DNA from: Bacteroidota bacterium
GTDB lineage: Bacteria; Bacteroidota; Bacteroidia; Chitinophagales; Chitinophagaceae
Reading direction: 5' to 3'
Assembly: GCA_016868775.1 (NCBI GenBank)
Contig: VGFT01000004.1
Coordinates: 62,001-126,000, forward strand
Length of the DNA stretch: 64,000 nt
Part shown: piece after piece, positions 53,654 to 63,028 of the stretch
How positions within the stretch are numbered: position 1 is the stretch's first letter
How the letters are laid out: the number at the start of each line of letters is the position of its first letter
Program-made: the position numbers and the translations under genes
The notes under the pieces: generated by a model
Told to the model about the DNA's origin: nothing
Databases searched by the model: none
What the model saw: only the letters and a program-made list of their open reading frames with translations

Positions 53654-54358
53654 ATGGCTCCTTTTTTTTACCATCCCCATCTACCAGCCGAATCGTTACT
53701 GGAGCTGGATGCCGATACCAGTCACCACATCGCACAAGTGCTTCGCATGCACACCGATATGCCTTTGCATCTTACAGATGGTTCCGGAACCCTGATACAT
53801 GCACGACTCCAGGCCGTCTCTAAAAAATCTTGCAGCGTATCTGTCGAACATCGCAGCACCTGCGCGCGCAACGGACGTACCGTGTCGATCGCCATTGCCA
53901 CGGTGAAAAATAATAGTCGCCTCGAATGGTTCGTTGAAAAAGCAACCGAGTTGGGCGTTTCCCAGATCATACCGGTGCTTACCGAACGAACCGAAAAGCA
54001 ACGACTGCGTATCGACCGGTTGCGACAAATCGCAGTAGCAGCCATGCTGCAAAGTCAGCAAGTCTGGTTGCCTCAACTGGAGGAACTCAGGACGTTTGCA
54101 CAATTGATCCGGGATTGGGAAGGTCAATCCCTGCAACGATGGATCGCTCATTGTGTAGACCAAGAGAAAAAAGAGATCGCCCAGTGTGACTTATCGGCTG
54201 CAGTGGGTATACTGATTGGACCGGAAGGGGATTTCACCGAATCGGAGATTGCACAGGCACTGGCGGCCGATTTCAACCCAGTGCAACTCGGGAATACCCG
54301 ACTCCGTACCGAAACGGCAGGTGTGGTTGCCGCCGCTTGGCTTCGCTTGCAACAATAA
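53654..54358 (+). CDS. rsmE: 16S rRNA (uracil-1498-N3)-methyltransferase RsmE
   Basis: A 234-residue SPOUT-class methyltransferase. The N-terminal PUA-like domain (FFYHPHLPAESLLELD and HHIAQVLRM) is followed by the knotted SAM domain with EKATELGVSQIIPVLTERTE, IGPEGDFTESEI and LGNTRLRTETAGVVAAA, all diagnostic. The ATG at 53654 is 1 base after the dnaB stop, so it is translated from the same transcript. Confidence 0.95.
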   Translation: MAPFFYHPHLPAESLLELDADTSHHIAQVLRMHTDMPLHLTDGSGTLIHARLQAVSKKSCSVSVEHRSTCARNGRTVSIAIATVKNNSRLEWFVEKATELGVSQIIPVLTERTEKQRLRIDRLRQIAVAAMLQSQQVWLPQLEELRTFAQLIRDWEGQSLQRWIAHCVDQEKKEIAQCDLSAAVGILIGPEGDFTESEIAQALAADFNPVQLGNTRLRTETAGVVAAAWLRLQQ

Positions 54359-54370
54359 CTTCTCAGATAA

Positions 54371-54389
54371 ATTGATCCTTTAGATCAAT
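54371..54389. repeat. 7-bp inverted repeat between convergent rsmE and pyrD
   Basis: A perfect stem (54371-54377 with 54383-54389) and 5-base loop straddle the pyrD stop codon. It lacks a T-run on either strand, so it is a weak candidate for a two-way terminator. Confidence 0.35.
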
Positions 54390-55416
54390 CGTTCCTATTG
54401 GTGATCTTTTGTACGATGCCCGGGCCTTCGTAAACGAATCCGGTCCACACCTGAACCAACGACGCACCGGCTGTCAGCATTTTCCGGGCATCGGCTTCAG
54501 TGAATATTCCGCCACTGGCAACGATGGGCAATGCTCCCTTTCCTTGCCGAACGGCGAATTGAATCCACCGGGCACAACGATCGGTAAGCGGTGCCCCGCT
54601 CAGTCCACCCGCACCCATTTGCGCCACTTTTTTAGGAGATGTTTTTAATCCGCCTCGTGTGAGTGTTGTATTGGAGAGTACCAATCCCTGCAATCCGATC
54701 TCTTGGGCCAAGTCGATCACTTCTCCCATGGCTTCCGCTTCCAGATCGGGGGCCACTTTGAGTAAGATTGGTTTGGGATGCTTGGTTTGTACGTCGGATC
54801 GTTGCAGGGTGGTTAATATTTTTCGGAGTTGCTCAGGTTCTTGAAGGGAACGGAGTCCGGGTGTATTGGGCGAACTGACGTTCACCGTAAAATAATCGAC
54901 ATAGGGATGCAGTTTTTCAAAACAAATCAGGTAGTCTTTCCAGGCCAGCTCATTGGGTGTTTGTTTGTTCTTTCCAATGTTTCCGCCGATGATCAGTTGG
55001 GTGTGGGGATTGATTTTTCGCCAGGCTTTCAATCGCTCGGCGATAACAGCAGCTCCTTCATTGTTAAATCCCATCCGATTGATCAGTGCCCGGTCGGCCG
55101 GCAACCGAAACAAACGCGGAGCGGGGTTTCCGGATTGGGGCAGGGGGGTGACGGTTCCAATTTCCAGGTGACTAAATCCCAGGGTTTCCATCTCCCGCAG
55201 GTAACACGCATTTTTATCGAAGCCCGCGGCGAGTCCCACCGCATGCCGAAATCGAAGTCCCCATATCTCCACCGGCTGGTCCCGTGGCTGAAAAATCTTT
55301 TTGATCAGTATCCGCAGCGGCGGTAGGGCACAACACCACCGCAACAACGTCATAGAAACGGTGTGGGCCGATTCGGCCGGCAGCAAAAAGAGGATCCTTC
55401 GAAGCAGCGGGTACAT
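54385..55416 (-). CDS. pyrD: Dihydroorotate dehydrogenase (quinone), class 2
   Basis: A 343-residue FMN enzyme of pyrimidine synthesis that passes electrons to quinone at the inner membrane. An N-terminal helical extension (YPLLRRILFLLPAESAH) is the membrane/quinone site of class 2 enzymes. The barrel shows GLAAGFDKN, INRMGFNNEG, NVSSPNTPGLRSLQ (catalytic Ser, as in class 2) and GAGGLSGAPL. Start at ATG 55416, just after the -7 element; a longer frame runs to 55494, across the divergent promoter region. Divergent from the thiolase. Confidence 0.94.
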   Translation of the reverse strand: MYPLLRRILFLLPAESAHTVSMTLLRWCCALPPLRILIKKIFQPRDQPVEIWGLRFRHAVGLAAGFDKNACYLREMETLGFSHLEIGTVTPLPQSGNPAPRLFRLPADRALINRMGFNNEGAAVIAERLKAWRKINPHTQLIIGGNIGKNKQTPNELAWKDYLICFEKLHPYVDYFTVNVSSPNTPGLRSLQEPEQLRKILTTLQRSDVQTKHPKPILLKVAPDLEAEAMGEVIDLAQEIGLQGLVLSNTTLTRGGLKTSPKKVAQMGAGGLSGAPLTDRCARWIQFAVRQGKGALPIVASGGIFTEADARKMLTAGASLVQVWTGFVYEGPGIVQKITNRND

Positions 55417-55422
55417 ATGAAT

Positions 55423-55430
55423 CAAAGATA
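55423..55430 (-). promoter_or_regulatory. -7 promoter element of pyrD
   Basis: The minus strand reads TATCTTTG, a perfect TAnnTTTG match, 6 bases before the ATG at 55416. No clear -33 box. The predicted leader is zero or a few bases. Confidence 0.5.
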
Positions 55431-55446
55431 CCACCAATAACAGCCA

Positions 55447-55476
55447 TTGTCTCCCGATCTCATTTCGGTAATTTTG
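55447..55476 (+). promoter_or_regulatory. Promoter of the thiolase gene
   Basis: TTG (55447-55449), 19 bases, then TAATTTTG (55469-55476), a perfect -7 match at standard spacing. It lies 16 bases before the ATG and is divergent from the pyrD promoter. Confidence 0.65.
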
Positions 55477-55492
55477 AGAAAGCCTTTTACGC

Positions 55493-56668
55493 ATGAACGA
55501 AGCCTACCTCATTGCCGGTTACCGTACGGCGGTTGCTAAATCCAAAAAGGGAGGATTTCGTTTTACACGCCCCGATGATCTGGCCGTTACCCTGATCCGC
55601 GAATTGATTCGTTCTGTCCCTTCCCTGGCCGATCAGAAAATCGATGATGTGATCGTGGGCAATGCCGTGCCGGAAGCCGAGCAGGGTTTGCAAGTGGGAC
55701 GCATCATCGCTGCCCGCGCCCTGGGTACCGATACACCGGGAATGACCATCAACCGCTATTGCGCCTCCGGATTAGAAGCCATCGCCATTGCCACCGCAAA
55801 GATCCGTGCCGGGATGGCCGATGTCATTGTGGCCGGTGGAGTGGAAAGCATGAGCCTGGTTCCCACCTCCGGGTGGAAGACCGTTCCATCATATGAGATC
55901 GCTTCCACTGAGCCGGATTATTACCTGAATATGGGATTGACGGCAGAAGCGGTTGCAAAAGATTTTCATGTTTCCCGTTCGGATCAGGATGCTTTTTCCC
56001 TGCGCTCACATCAAAAAGCCCTGGCTGCCATCGAACAAGGTTATTTTAAACCAGGCATCCTACCTATTCCAGTGGAAGAAATTTATCTGGATGAAAAAGG
56101 CAAAAAACAAAAAAGGCAATTCGTAGTGGATACCGATGAAGGCCCGCGCGCAGATACTTCCCTCGAAGCCCTGGCAAAGTTGAAACCGGCCTTTTCGCCT
56201 GTGGGTTCCGTCACCGCCGGCAACGCCTCCCAAACCTCCGACGGAGCGGCGTTTATAATCGTGATGAGTGAACGAAAGATGAAGGAGTTGGGACTCTCCC
56301 CGATCGGACGATTGATCGCCTGCTCAGTTGCCGGCGTGCCCCCTCGGATCATGGGCATCGGACCGGTGGCTGCCATCCCCTTGGCATTGAAACAAGCCGG
56401 ACTCACACTCGATCAGATCGATCTGATCGAACTCAACGAAGCCTTCGCTGCTCAGGCATTGGCCGTTATACGGGAAGCGAAGCTGGACGAACAAAAAGTT
56501 AACATCAATGGCGGGGCCATTGCCCTGGGGCATCCCCTGGGTTGTACCGGCTGCAAACTCACGATTCAGAACCTCCACGACCTCAAACGTTTAGGTAAAC
56601 GTTTTGGATTGATCACGGCTTGTGTAGGAGGTGGGCAGGGGATCGCCGGCATCGTTGAATCGCTATAA
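55493..56668 (+). CDS. Thiolase (acetyl-CoA C-acyltransferase)
   Basis: A 391-residue condensing or cleaving thiolase. The nucleophile is Cys 90 ([13 protein letters not shown]); His 347 ([14 protein letters not shown]) and Cys 377 ([12 protein letters not shown]) complete the active site. It may act in beta-oxidation (FadA-like) or acetoacetyl-CoA formation; no fadB-like gene is adjacent, so this is open. It has its own promoter. A different thiolase ends at the left edge of the window, with ATMCVGVGQG in place of TACVGGGQG. Confidence 0.92.
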   Translation: MNEAYLIAGYRTAVAKSKKGGFRFTRPDDLAVTLIRELIRSVPSLADQKIDDVIVGNAVPEAEQGLQVGRIIAARALGTDTPGMTINRYCASGLEAIAIATAKIRAGMADVIVAGGVESMSLVPTSGWKTVPSYEIASTEPDYYLNMGLTAEAVAKDFHVSRSDQDAFSLRSHQKALAAIEQGYFKPGILPIPVEEIYLDEKGKKQKRQFVVDTDEGPRADTSLEALAKLKPAFSPVGSVTAGNASQTSDGAAFIIVMSERKMKELGLSPIGRLIACSVAGVPPRIMGIGPVAAIPLALKQAGLTLDQIDLIELNEAFAAQALAVIREAKLDEQKVNINGGAIALGHPLGCTGCKLTIQNLHDLKRLGKRFGLITACVGGGQGIAGIVESL

Positions 56669-56747
56669 AGCGCTGCGTACTTGTTCTCGGTGTCGGGGCT
56701 TTCTCGTTTTTTCCAATTTCTCAGGCACTTACGCTAAACTTTTTCGT

Positions 56748-56755
56748 TACTTTTG
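56748..56755 (+). promoter_or_regulatory. -7 promoter element of the DUF1800 cluster
   Basis: TACTTTTG, a perfect TAnnTTTG match, 30 bases before the DUF1800 start at 56786. No clear -33 TTTG is seen at the usual distance. Confidence 0.5.
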
Positions 56756-56785
56756 GTCTATACCCAACAGCCTAATCCAACTGCT

Positions 56786-58450
56786 ATGGATAGAAGAGAA
56801 TTTTTGACCGCGTCCCGGCGGAACAAACCGGCTCCTGTCGTTCAGGTTCCTCGAACCTTGTCCGGGATAGAAACCTATACGGGTCCGTGGACCGAACAGG
56901 AGGTTATGCACCTGCTGAAGCGGACCATGTTCGGGGCCAAGCTGGCCGATGTCAATTATTTCAAAGGGCGCACGTTAGCGCAAACCGTAAACGAGCTGGT
57001 TAATCCCACTGCCCCAAACCCGGCACCCCCCGTCAAAGAATATGCCACCTCTACCACGCTTGGGGTCAATGCCGATGCCAACATCGCGCAGGGCACTACC
57101 TGGATCAATGATATCAATAACGACGGTACCGTGCAGGGCCAACGAAGGGCTTCGTACAAAAAATGGTGGACCGGCGCACTGATCAACCAGGATCGCAGCA
57201 TTCGCGAGAAGTTCATCTTATTCTTGGTGGATCATTTTGGTAATGAGGCTACGGATGTTGGGAATGCCAATTGGATGTATCGCCAGCACGATCTGATCCG
57301 GCAATACGCGCTTGGAAATTTTAAAAATCTGGTGCGGGATATTTCGAAAGACATTGCCATGTTACGGTATCTCAATGGCTACCTGAACAATGCTGCTGCT
57401 CCGGATGAGAATTATGCCCGTGAGTTATTTGAATTGTTCACACTCGGCAAGGGGCCGGATTCCCGCTACACCGAAAGCGACGTGAAAGAAGCGGCGAAGG
57501 TGCTCACCGGCTGGCAAATAAACTTCACAACCTGGCAAACCATTTTTACCTCTTCTCGTCACACCACGGCCAACAAGACTTTTTCTTCTTTTTTTAATAA
57601 TACGGTCATTGCCGGAAGAACCGGTACCACGGCTGGAGATCTGGAGCTGAACGACCTGATCAACATGACCTTTGCCCATAACGAAGTCGCTAAATTTTTA
57701 GTACGTAGGCTCTATCGTTGGTTTGTTTATTATACGATTGATGATGCAACGGAAATAAATGTAATTACACCGCTTGCCACGATCTTCCGCAACAACAACT
57801 ATGAATGGAAGCCGGTGCTGACGGCCCTTTTCCAGAGTCAGCACTTCTTTGACATGATGAACCGCGGATGCGTGATCAAGAACCCGGCCGATCAGGTGAT
57901 CGGGGCTATCCGCGAGATGAATACGGTGTTTCCGGATCCAACCAATTACTTGGCCAATTATGGACATTGGAACACTTTCTACAACTGGATGACCAATATG
58001 GGGATGAACCTCCACGACCCCCCGAATGTTTCCGGTATGCCGGCTTATTACCAAGAACCGCTGTTTCATGAGATCTGGATCAATTCGGATTCATTACCCA
58101 AGCGCAATCAGTTTACGGATATCATGGTAAACTCCGGTTATTTGATCAGTGGGGTTCGCGTCCAATTTAATTGTGTGGCACTCGCGCAGACGTTTTTCAA
58201 TCCGGGAAATCCCAATGACCTGATCGATGAGGCCGTGAACCGGTTCTTCCGAAATCCGATCTCTACCACCAGCCTGTCACAAATCAAGACACAGATTTTG
58301 CTAACCGGGCAGCAGTGGGATTATTATTGGACCAACGCCTGGATGGCCTATCAGGCAAATCCCACCACGGCCAATTTCAATACAGTCAACACCCGCCTGA
58401 TGAATCTGTTCAAATACTTATTTAACCTGGCCGAATACCAACTCATCTAA
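56786..58450 (+). CDS. DUF1800 family protein
   Basis: A 554-residue protein of the DUF1800 family, typically found beside DUF1501 genes in diverse bacteria; no biochemical function is established. Family parts visible: EQEVMHLLKRTMFGAK, KFILFLVDHFGNE, NYARELFELFTLGKG, EAAKVLTGWQI and LFQSQHFFDM. The N-terminus (MDRREFLTAS) looks like a twin-arginine signal, but no hydrophobic stretch follows, so export is doubtful by this route. It starts 30 bases after a -7 element; DUF1501 follows 20 bases downstream. Confidence 0.88.
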   Translation: MDRREFLTASRRNKPAPVVQVPRTLSGIETYTGPWTEQEVMHLLKRTMFGAKLADVNYFKGRTLAQTVNELVNPTAPNPAPPVKEYATSTTLGVNADANIAQGTTWINDINNDGTVQGQRRASYKKWWTGALINQDRSIREKFILFLVDHFGNEATDVGNANWMYRQHDLIRQYALGNFKNLVRDISKDIAMLRYLNGYLNNAAAPDENYARELFELFTLGKGPDSRYTESDVKEAAKVLTGWQINFTTWQTIFTSSRHTTANKTFSSFFNNTVIAGRTGTTAGDLELNDLINMTFAHNEVAKFLVRRLYRWFVYYTIDDATEINVITPLATIFRNNNYEWKPVLTALFQSQHFFDMMNRGCVIKNPADQVIGAIREMNTVFPDPTNYLANYGHWNTFYNWMTNMGMNLHDPPNVSGMPAYYQEPLFHEIWINSDSLPKRNQFTDIMVNSGYLISGVRVQFNCVALAQTFFNPGNPNDLIDEAVNRFFRNPISTTSLSQIKTQILLTGQQWDYYWTNAWMAYQANPTTANFNTVNTRLMNLFKYLFNLAEYQLI

Positions 58451-58470
58451 GCCTACGTCAACCGCTTCTT

Positions 58471-60066
58471 ATGAAACGTAAAGACTTTTTATACAGTTCG
58501 ATCCCGGCGGCCGCGATGCTTCCGGAAATGATCAACGGATATTCGATCAAGGCGTTTAATATGCAATCGCCCTTGGTGCAAGCGTTGATGCAGGGCACTA
58601 CGCTCACCGATCATGTACTGGTGATCGTGCAGTTATCGGGTGGAAATGACGGCTTGAATACCGTGATCCCCGTGGCCGATTATTCCCGCTACTTCAACGC
58701 CCGCACCAACGTGGCCATTCCGGAAAATAGGGTTCTGTCCATCGCAGGAGTCACCGGTACTGGAATCCATCCTTCCATGACAGGCATGCAATCCTTGTTT
58801 ACAGAGGGGAAGGCTAAATTAATTCAGGCCGTTGGCTATCCACAACCGAACTTTTCGCATTTCCGCTCTACGGATATTTGGATGAGTGCCTCCAACAGCA
58901 ACCAGGAAGTGTACACGGGTTGGGCCGGTCGGTATTTGAATTATGAGTACCCGGATTTTCCCATTGGCTATCCCAATGCAGACATGCCCGATCCGCTGGC
59001 GATCCAGATCGGATCGACCACGTCGCTGACGCTTCAAGGTCCGACCGTAAACATGGGGATGAGCATCACCAATCCCACCAGCTTCTACAACCTGATCAAT
59101 GGCACTACCGATCCCGTCCCCAACACCCGGGCCGGAAAGGAATTAAAATTCGTTCGTCAGACCAATCAACAAACTCAAGGATATGCCAGTGCCGTTCGCA
59201 CTGCGGCCAACAGTGTCACCTCTCAATACACCTATCCCACCAACAACTCACTGGCCGATCAGCTCAAGATCGTAGCCCGACTCATCAAGGGCGGATTGCG
59301 TACCCGCGTGTACATGGTGAGTTTTGGCGGGTTCGATACTCATTCCGTGCAAGTGAACGCGGCCGATACCACCACCGGTTCACACGCTACGTTGTTACAG
59401 CGAGTATCGGATGCGATCAAAGCTTTTCAGGAGGACCTTAAATTTTTAGGTGTCGAAGAGCGCGTGGTGGGGATGACCTTCAGTGAATTCGGTCGCCGTA
59501 TCAAATCCAACTCCAGCTCCGGTACCGACCACGGGGCAGCAGCACCCATGTTCCTGTTCGGAAAATCCGTCGACCCGGGCATGTTGGGCGTAAACCCTAC
59601 CTTGCCTGCCACCGCCACGGTGAACGACAATATTCCGATGCAGTACGATTTCCGAAGCATTTATTCAACGTTGTTGGAAAAATGGTTTTGCTTGGATCGA
59701 TCGGTGGTCAACTCCCTATTCCCTCCGAATGTTAACAGTCAGCTGCAAAGCTTGCCGCTCATCAAGGCGGGTGTTTGTAACAGCGTTACACCGCCCAATC
59801 CGACTCCGGTAGAGGTGATGGTCACCAATTATCCAAACCCTTTCCAAACAACGACTACGATCAAATTCCGCACGGCGGGCGGACATACCCTGATCCAGAT
59901 CATGGATACGCTGGGGCGGGTATTGCTGAATCTGGTCGACAAGGAATACACAGCCGGTACCTATACGATTCCGTTCGACAGCGAACCGTTGCCACCGGGT
60001 GTGTATTATGCACGTTTCCAAAACGGCGTCAACCAACATGTTCGGGCCATGCTGAAAGTCAGATAA
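58471..60066 (+). CDS. DUF1501 protein with T9SS type A sorting domain
   Basis: A 531-residue protein of the DUF1501 family, which belongs to the alkaline phosphatase/sulfatase-like fold but has no proven reaction. Family parts: VIVQLSGGNDGLNTVIPV, FSHFRSTDIWMSA, VSFGGFDTHSVQ and MTFSEFGRRIKSNSSSGTDHG. The N-terminus (MKRKDFLYSSIPAAAMLPEM) is like a weak twin-arginine signal. Residues about 449-531 (NYPNPFQTTTTIKF, LGRVLLNLVDK, GVYYARFQNG) are a T9SS type A sorting domain, so the protein should reach the cell surface or medium. Between the DUF1800 gene and the haem lipoprotein. Confidence 0.88.
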   Translation: MKRKDFLYSSIPAAAMLPEMINGYSIKAFNMQSPLVQALMQGTTLTDHVLVIVQLSGGNDGLNTVIPVADYSRYFNARTNVAIPENRVLSIAGVTGTGIHPSMTGMQSLFTEGKAKLIQAVGYPQPNFSHFRSTDIWMSASNSNQEVYTGWAGRYLNYEYPDFPIGYPNADMPDPLAIQIGSTTSLTLQGPTVNMGMSITNPTSFYNLINGTTDPVPNTRAGKELKFVRQTNQQTQGYASAVRTAANSVTSQYTYPTNNSLADQLKIVARLIKGGLRTRVYMVSFGGFDTHSVQVNAADTTTGSHATLLQRVSDAIKAFQEDLKFLGVEERVVGMTFSEFGRRIKSNSSSGTDHGAAAPMFLFGKSVDPGMLGVNPTLPATATVNDNIPMQYDFRSIYSTLLEKWFCLDRSVVNSLFPPNVNSQLQSLPLIKAGVCNSVTPPNPTPVEVMVTNYPNPFQTTTTIKFRTAGGHTLIQIMDTLGRVLLNLVDKEYTAGTYTIPFDSEPLPPGVYYARFQNGVNQHVRAMLKVR

Positions 60067-60072
60067 TAACCT

Positions 60073-60639
60073 ATGCGAAATCTTGTTGGACATCTCATCG
60101 TTGTTGTTTTACTCGCGCTAACGCTCGGATCCTGTTCAGGCGATGCGCCCCCCAACCCTTGTACGGGCATTCAAATAGATATTATTTATGCCGCCACGCC
60201 CGCGATCGGTACCAGTAACAACGGTTCGATAGCTGTTTTTAATCCCGCCGGCGACTCGGTCAGTTATAAATTAAATAGCGGGGCGTTTCAGTCCTCCGGA
60301 CTCTTCTCCAACCTCGCCCCCGGCAACTACGTGCTAACCGTTCGCAACAACCGGGGCTGTTTGGATACCGCGCAGGTTACGATCCTCAACTACGGACCCA
60401 AATATGCCCAAGTAAAACAAATTGTGACAGGTTACTGCGGCCCTTGCCACCTGAACGCCGGTAACAGCGGTAATTTCAATTTCGATGTCGATGCCAGTAT
60501 TGTGGCCGGTTGGCAGCGGATCAAGGTTCGTTGTGTTGACGGTACACCGAGCTTTATGCCCCAGGGCGGACAGCTCACCACCATCGACAAACAGCGCATC
60601 ACCGACTGGGTGAACGCCGGTCATCGAATCTCGGATTAA
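60073..60639 (+). CDS. Lipoprotein with SprB-like repeat and c-type haem motif
   Basis: A 188-residue lipoprotein (lipobox LTLGSC, Cys 21). Residues about 35-110 resemble an SprB repeat (GSIAVFNPAGDSVSYKLNSG, LAPGNYVLTVRN). The C-terminal third has a CxxCH haem attachment site (CGPCH, 122-126) and a likely axial Met 162 (SFMPQGG), followed by an ending (QRITDWVNAGHR) usual for small cytochrome c domains. It is predicted to be an electron-carrying lipoprotein on the periplasmic or outer face. 6 bases after DUF1501, hence the third gene of that operon. Confidence 0.78.
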   Translation: MRNLVGHLIVVVLLALTLGSCSGDAPPNPCTGIQIDIIYAATPAIGTSNNGSIAVFNPAGDSVSYKLNSGAFQSSGLFSNLAPGNYVLTVRNNRGCLDTAQVTILNYGPKYAQVKQIVTGYCGPCHLNAGNSGNFNFDVDASIVAGWQRIKVRCVDGTPSFMPQGGQLTTIDKQRITDWVNAGHRISD

Positions 60640-60645
60640 ATATTC

Positions 60646-60676
60646 TTGCCCGCCCTTTTCGGCTTCCTTAATTTTG
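60646..60676 (+). promoter_or_regulatory. Promoter of the TonB-dependent receptor operon
   Basis: TTG (60646-60648), 20 bases, then TAATTTTG (60669-60676), a perfect -7 match at standard spacing, 33 bases before the receptor ATG. Confidence 0.65.
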
Positions 60677-60709
60677 CAACATTGGTGCAAAAAAATTTGC
60701 CCGGCGGTC

Positions 60710-63028
60710 ATGCCTTACATATCCATTCCATTCTTGTTTCGCCTTTGGCTGATTGTACTCCTGTTGGGGGCTGTTTCCGTGCGGGTGAAAGCGCAGGACA
60801 GCACCTGTGTCTTAGCCATTTCCGGGAGTGTATCGGATGCGGATGAGCGGACGCCGTTGCAAGGGGCCCGCATCCAAATCCGGGAGCTGGGGTTATCGGT
60901 TCTGACCGACGAGGAGGGGCATTATCATTTTTATCGGGTGTGTCCGGGTACATACACATTCTTGCTGACCCATGCCGATTGTGATACGCTCACCGTTCGG
61001 GTAAAGGTAGAAACGAACACCGTGCGCAACTTTCAACTGCCGCATTACTATAACGTTATGTCCTCCGTTCAGGTGCAGAGTACCACGGGTGGGCAGACGC
61101 CCTCGGTTCGGGAATGGGTCAAGGGCCGAGAGGTAGACGAGACCCGTGGCCAGACGCTGGGGGAGGTCTTGCGACGGGTTACGGGGGTGAGTGTTTTACA
61201 AACCGGCAGCACGATTTTCAAACCGGTCATTCATGGATTGCATAGCCAACGGATGATTTTGCTGAACCAGGAGGTTCGGCTGGAGGGACAGCAGTGGGGG
61301 AGTGAGCACGCGCCTGAGATCGATCCCTTCATCGCCGATCGGTTTATGGTCTTGAAGGGAGCCGGCGCCATTCGCTATGGCTCGGATGCGATCGGGGGTG
61401 CCATTTTGGTGGAGCCTCGGCCCTTGATCTTTGATCAGCGGGTTCGGGGGGAGATCAATACAGGCTATTTCACCAACAACCGTCAATATGTTTTGAATGC
61501 CCAGGTTGAGGGGAATCTTAAAAATGCGCCTGCATTCAGTTGGCGGACACATATTACCTACAAGCGCGGGGGTACGGCGCGTACGCCAGATTACTGGTTG
61601 CAAAATACCGGATTGCAGGAACTCAATCTGTCGGGCATGGCAGCCTATCGAAAGCAGGGGTTTCGGGCTGATCTGTATCTGAGTTCCTTTAGTACCCAGA
61701 TCGGTATTTTCACCGGCGCCCACATCGGAAATCTGACCGATCTGTTGAGCACAATCGCCAGCCCTCGTCCACTCCAAAACGATGATCGTTTTTCCTATTC
61801 GTTCGATCGACCCTACCAAAAAGTGAATCACCTGTTGGGAAAGCTGAAAGCGAGTTGGACCGGTGCGCAGGCCTCCAAATGGCAATTCGTATTGGCCCAT
61901 CAAGAGAACAAGCGAAGTGAATACGATCGGGCCTTGCTTTCCAGCCGACCCGAGCTCTCGCTGAGTATTGGTTCCACGTCCTTAGACCTGAACCGGGAAT
62001 CGGTTCGATCGGCCAAGCGTTCGGGCAGTTTCGGATTCCAGGGGCTCTATCAACAAAATGTATGGTCCGGCAGCCGGTTCTTCATTCCAAATTTTTCTCT
62101 TTGGAATCTTGGCATCTATGTGACCGAAAAATGGGGAACCGACAAGTGGTCGCTGGAAGCAGCCCTCCGCGCCGATTACCGCCGCTTGCAGGTGTATCGG
62201 AACCGCAACGGTGCCGCGACCTCCCGGCAACATCAATTCTTCAATTCCTCCGGTACCCTAAGTGCCAGCCGCCAGCTGTCAAAGCATATGTTGGTGCGCT
62301 GGAACGCCAGCTATGCCTGGCGGGCACCGCATGTGAATGAACTGTATGTGAACGGACTCCATCATGGTACGGCCAGTTTGGAGATCGGGGACTCCAGTTT
62401 TCGTGCAGAGAAGTCCTTCAAAAATCTGTTACAGGGACAATTGCAGCTGGATAGTTCCAGCACGGTGGACCTGACGATGCATGTGAACCGCCTGGATGGT
62501 TTTATCAACCTCGTCCCCAGCACACCTCCCACGCTTACCCTCCGAGGGGCTTATCCGACCTTTCGATATATCCAAACCCAGGCGTTGATCAGTGGTGTAG
62601 ACATTCGCTTCGATCATAGCTTCAATGCGCATTGGAGTGCCGGTGCAAAAGCAGCCCTGCTATGGGCCCGCGACCTCCGGGCCAACGACTGGTTGGTACA
62701 GATGCCCGCCAATCGGTTTGAGGGACAGCTCACCTACGCCTTCTCGACCCGACGATTTCAAAAAAGTTATGTGAGTCCCTCCGTTCTCCATGTGATGCGT
62801 CAAGTGCGGGTACCCGTCACACCTGACTATCTCCCCCCACCGGATGCTTATACCTTGCTGGGTATTCAATTTGCCAGTTCCGTCCAGTTCGGTTCCAAAT
62901 CAATCTATTTTCAGCTGGGGGTACATAACCTGCTCAACACCCGGTACCGTGATTACATGAATCGGTTTCGCTATTTCAATGACGAAGTGGGCCGGAACTT
63001 CATCTTTCAACTTAAATACACGTTATGA
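60710..63028 (+). CDS. TonB-dependent outer-membrane receptor
   Basis: A 772-residue receptor. Signal peptide to about residue 28, then a carboxypeptidase-regulatory-like domain (ISGSVSDADERTPLQGARIQI), the plug (TLGEVLRRVTGVSVLQTGST, VLKGAGAIRYGSDAIGGAILV) and a barrel ending in an aromatic-rich strand (GRNFIFQLKYTL). It is smaller than SusC-type receptors and has no SusD partner, so a metal, siderophore or small organic ligand is more likely than a glycan. Start: ATG 60710, which gives the signal peptide; the longer frame to 60674 covers the promoter. It overlaps the next gene by 4 bases. Confidence 0.9.
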   Translation: MPYISIPFLFRLWLIVLLLGAVSVRVKAQDSTCVLAISGSVSDADERTPLQGARIQIRELGLSVLTDEEGHYHFYRVCPGTYTFLLTHADCDTLTVRVKVETNTVRNFQLPHYYNVMSSVQVQSTTGGQTPSVREWVKGREVDETRGQTLGEVLRRVTGVSVLQTGSTIFKPVIHGLHSQRMILLNQEVRLEGQQWGSEHAPEIDPFIADRFMVLKGAGAIRYGSDAIGGAILVEPRPLIFDQRVRGEINTGYFTNNRQYVLNAQVEGNLKNAPAFSWRTHITYKRGGTARTPDYWLQNTGLQELNLSGMAAYRKQGFRADLYLSSFSTQIGIFTGAHIGNLTDLLSTIASPRPLQNDDRFSYSFDRPYQKVNHLLGKLKASWTGAQASKWQFVLAHQENKRSEYDRALLSSRPELSLSIGSTSLDLNRESVRSAKRSGSFGFQGLYQQNVWSGSRFFIPNFSLWNLGIYVTEKWGTDKWSLEAALRADYRRLQVYRNRNGAATSRQHQFFNSSGTLSASRQLSKHMLVRWNASYAWRAPHVNELYVNGLHHGTASLEIGDSSFRAEKSFKNLLQGQLQLDSSSTVDLTMHVNRLDGFINLVPSTPPTLTLRGAYPTFRYIQTQALISGVDIRFDHSFNAHWSAGAKAALLWARDLRANDWLVQMPANRFEGQLTYAFSTRRFQKSYVSPSVLHVMRQVRVPVTPDYLPPPDAYTLLGIQFASSVQFGSKSIYFQLGVHNLLNTRYRDYMNRFRYFNDEVGRNFIFQLKYTL

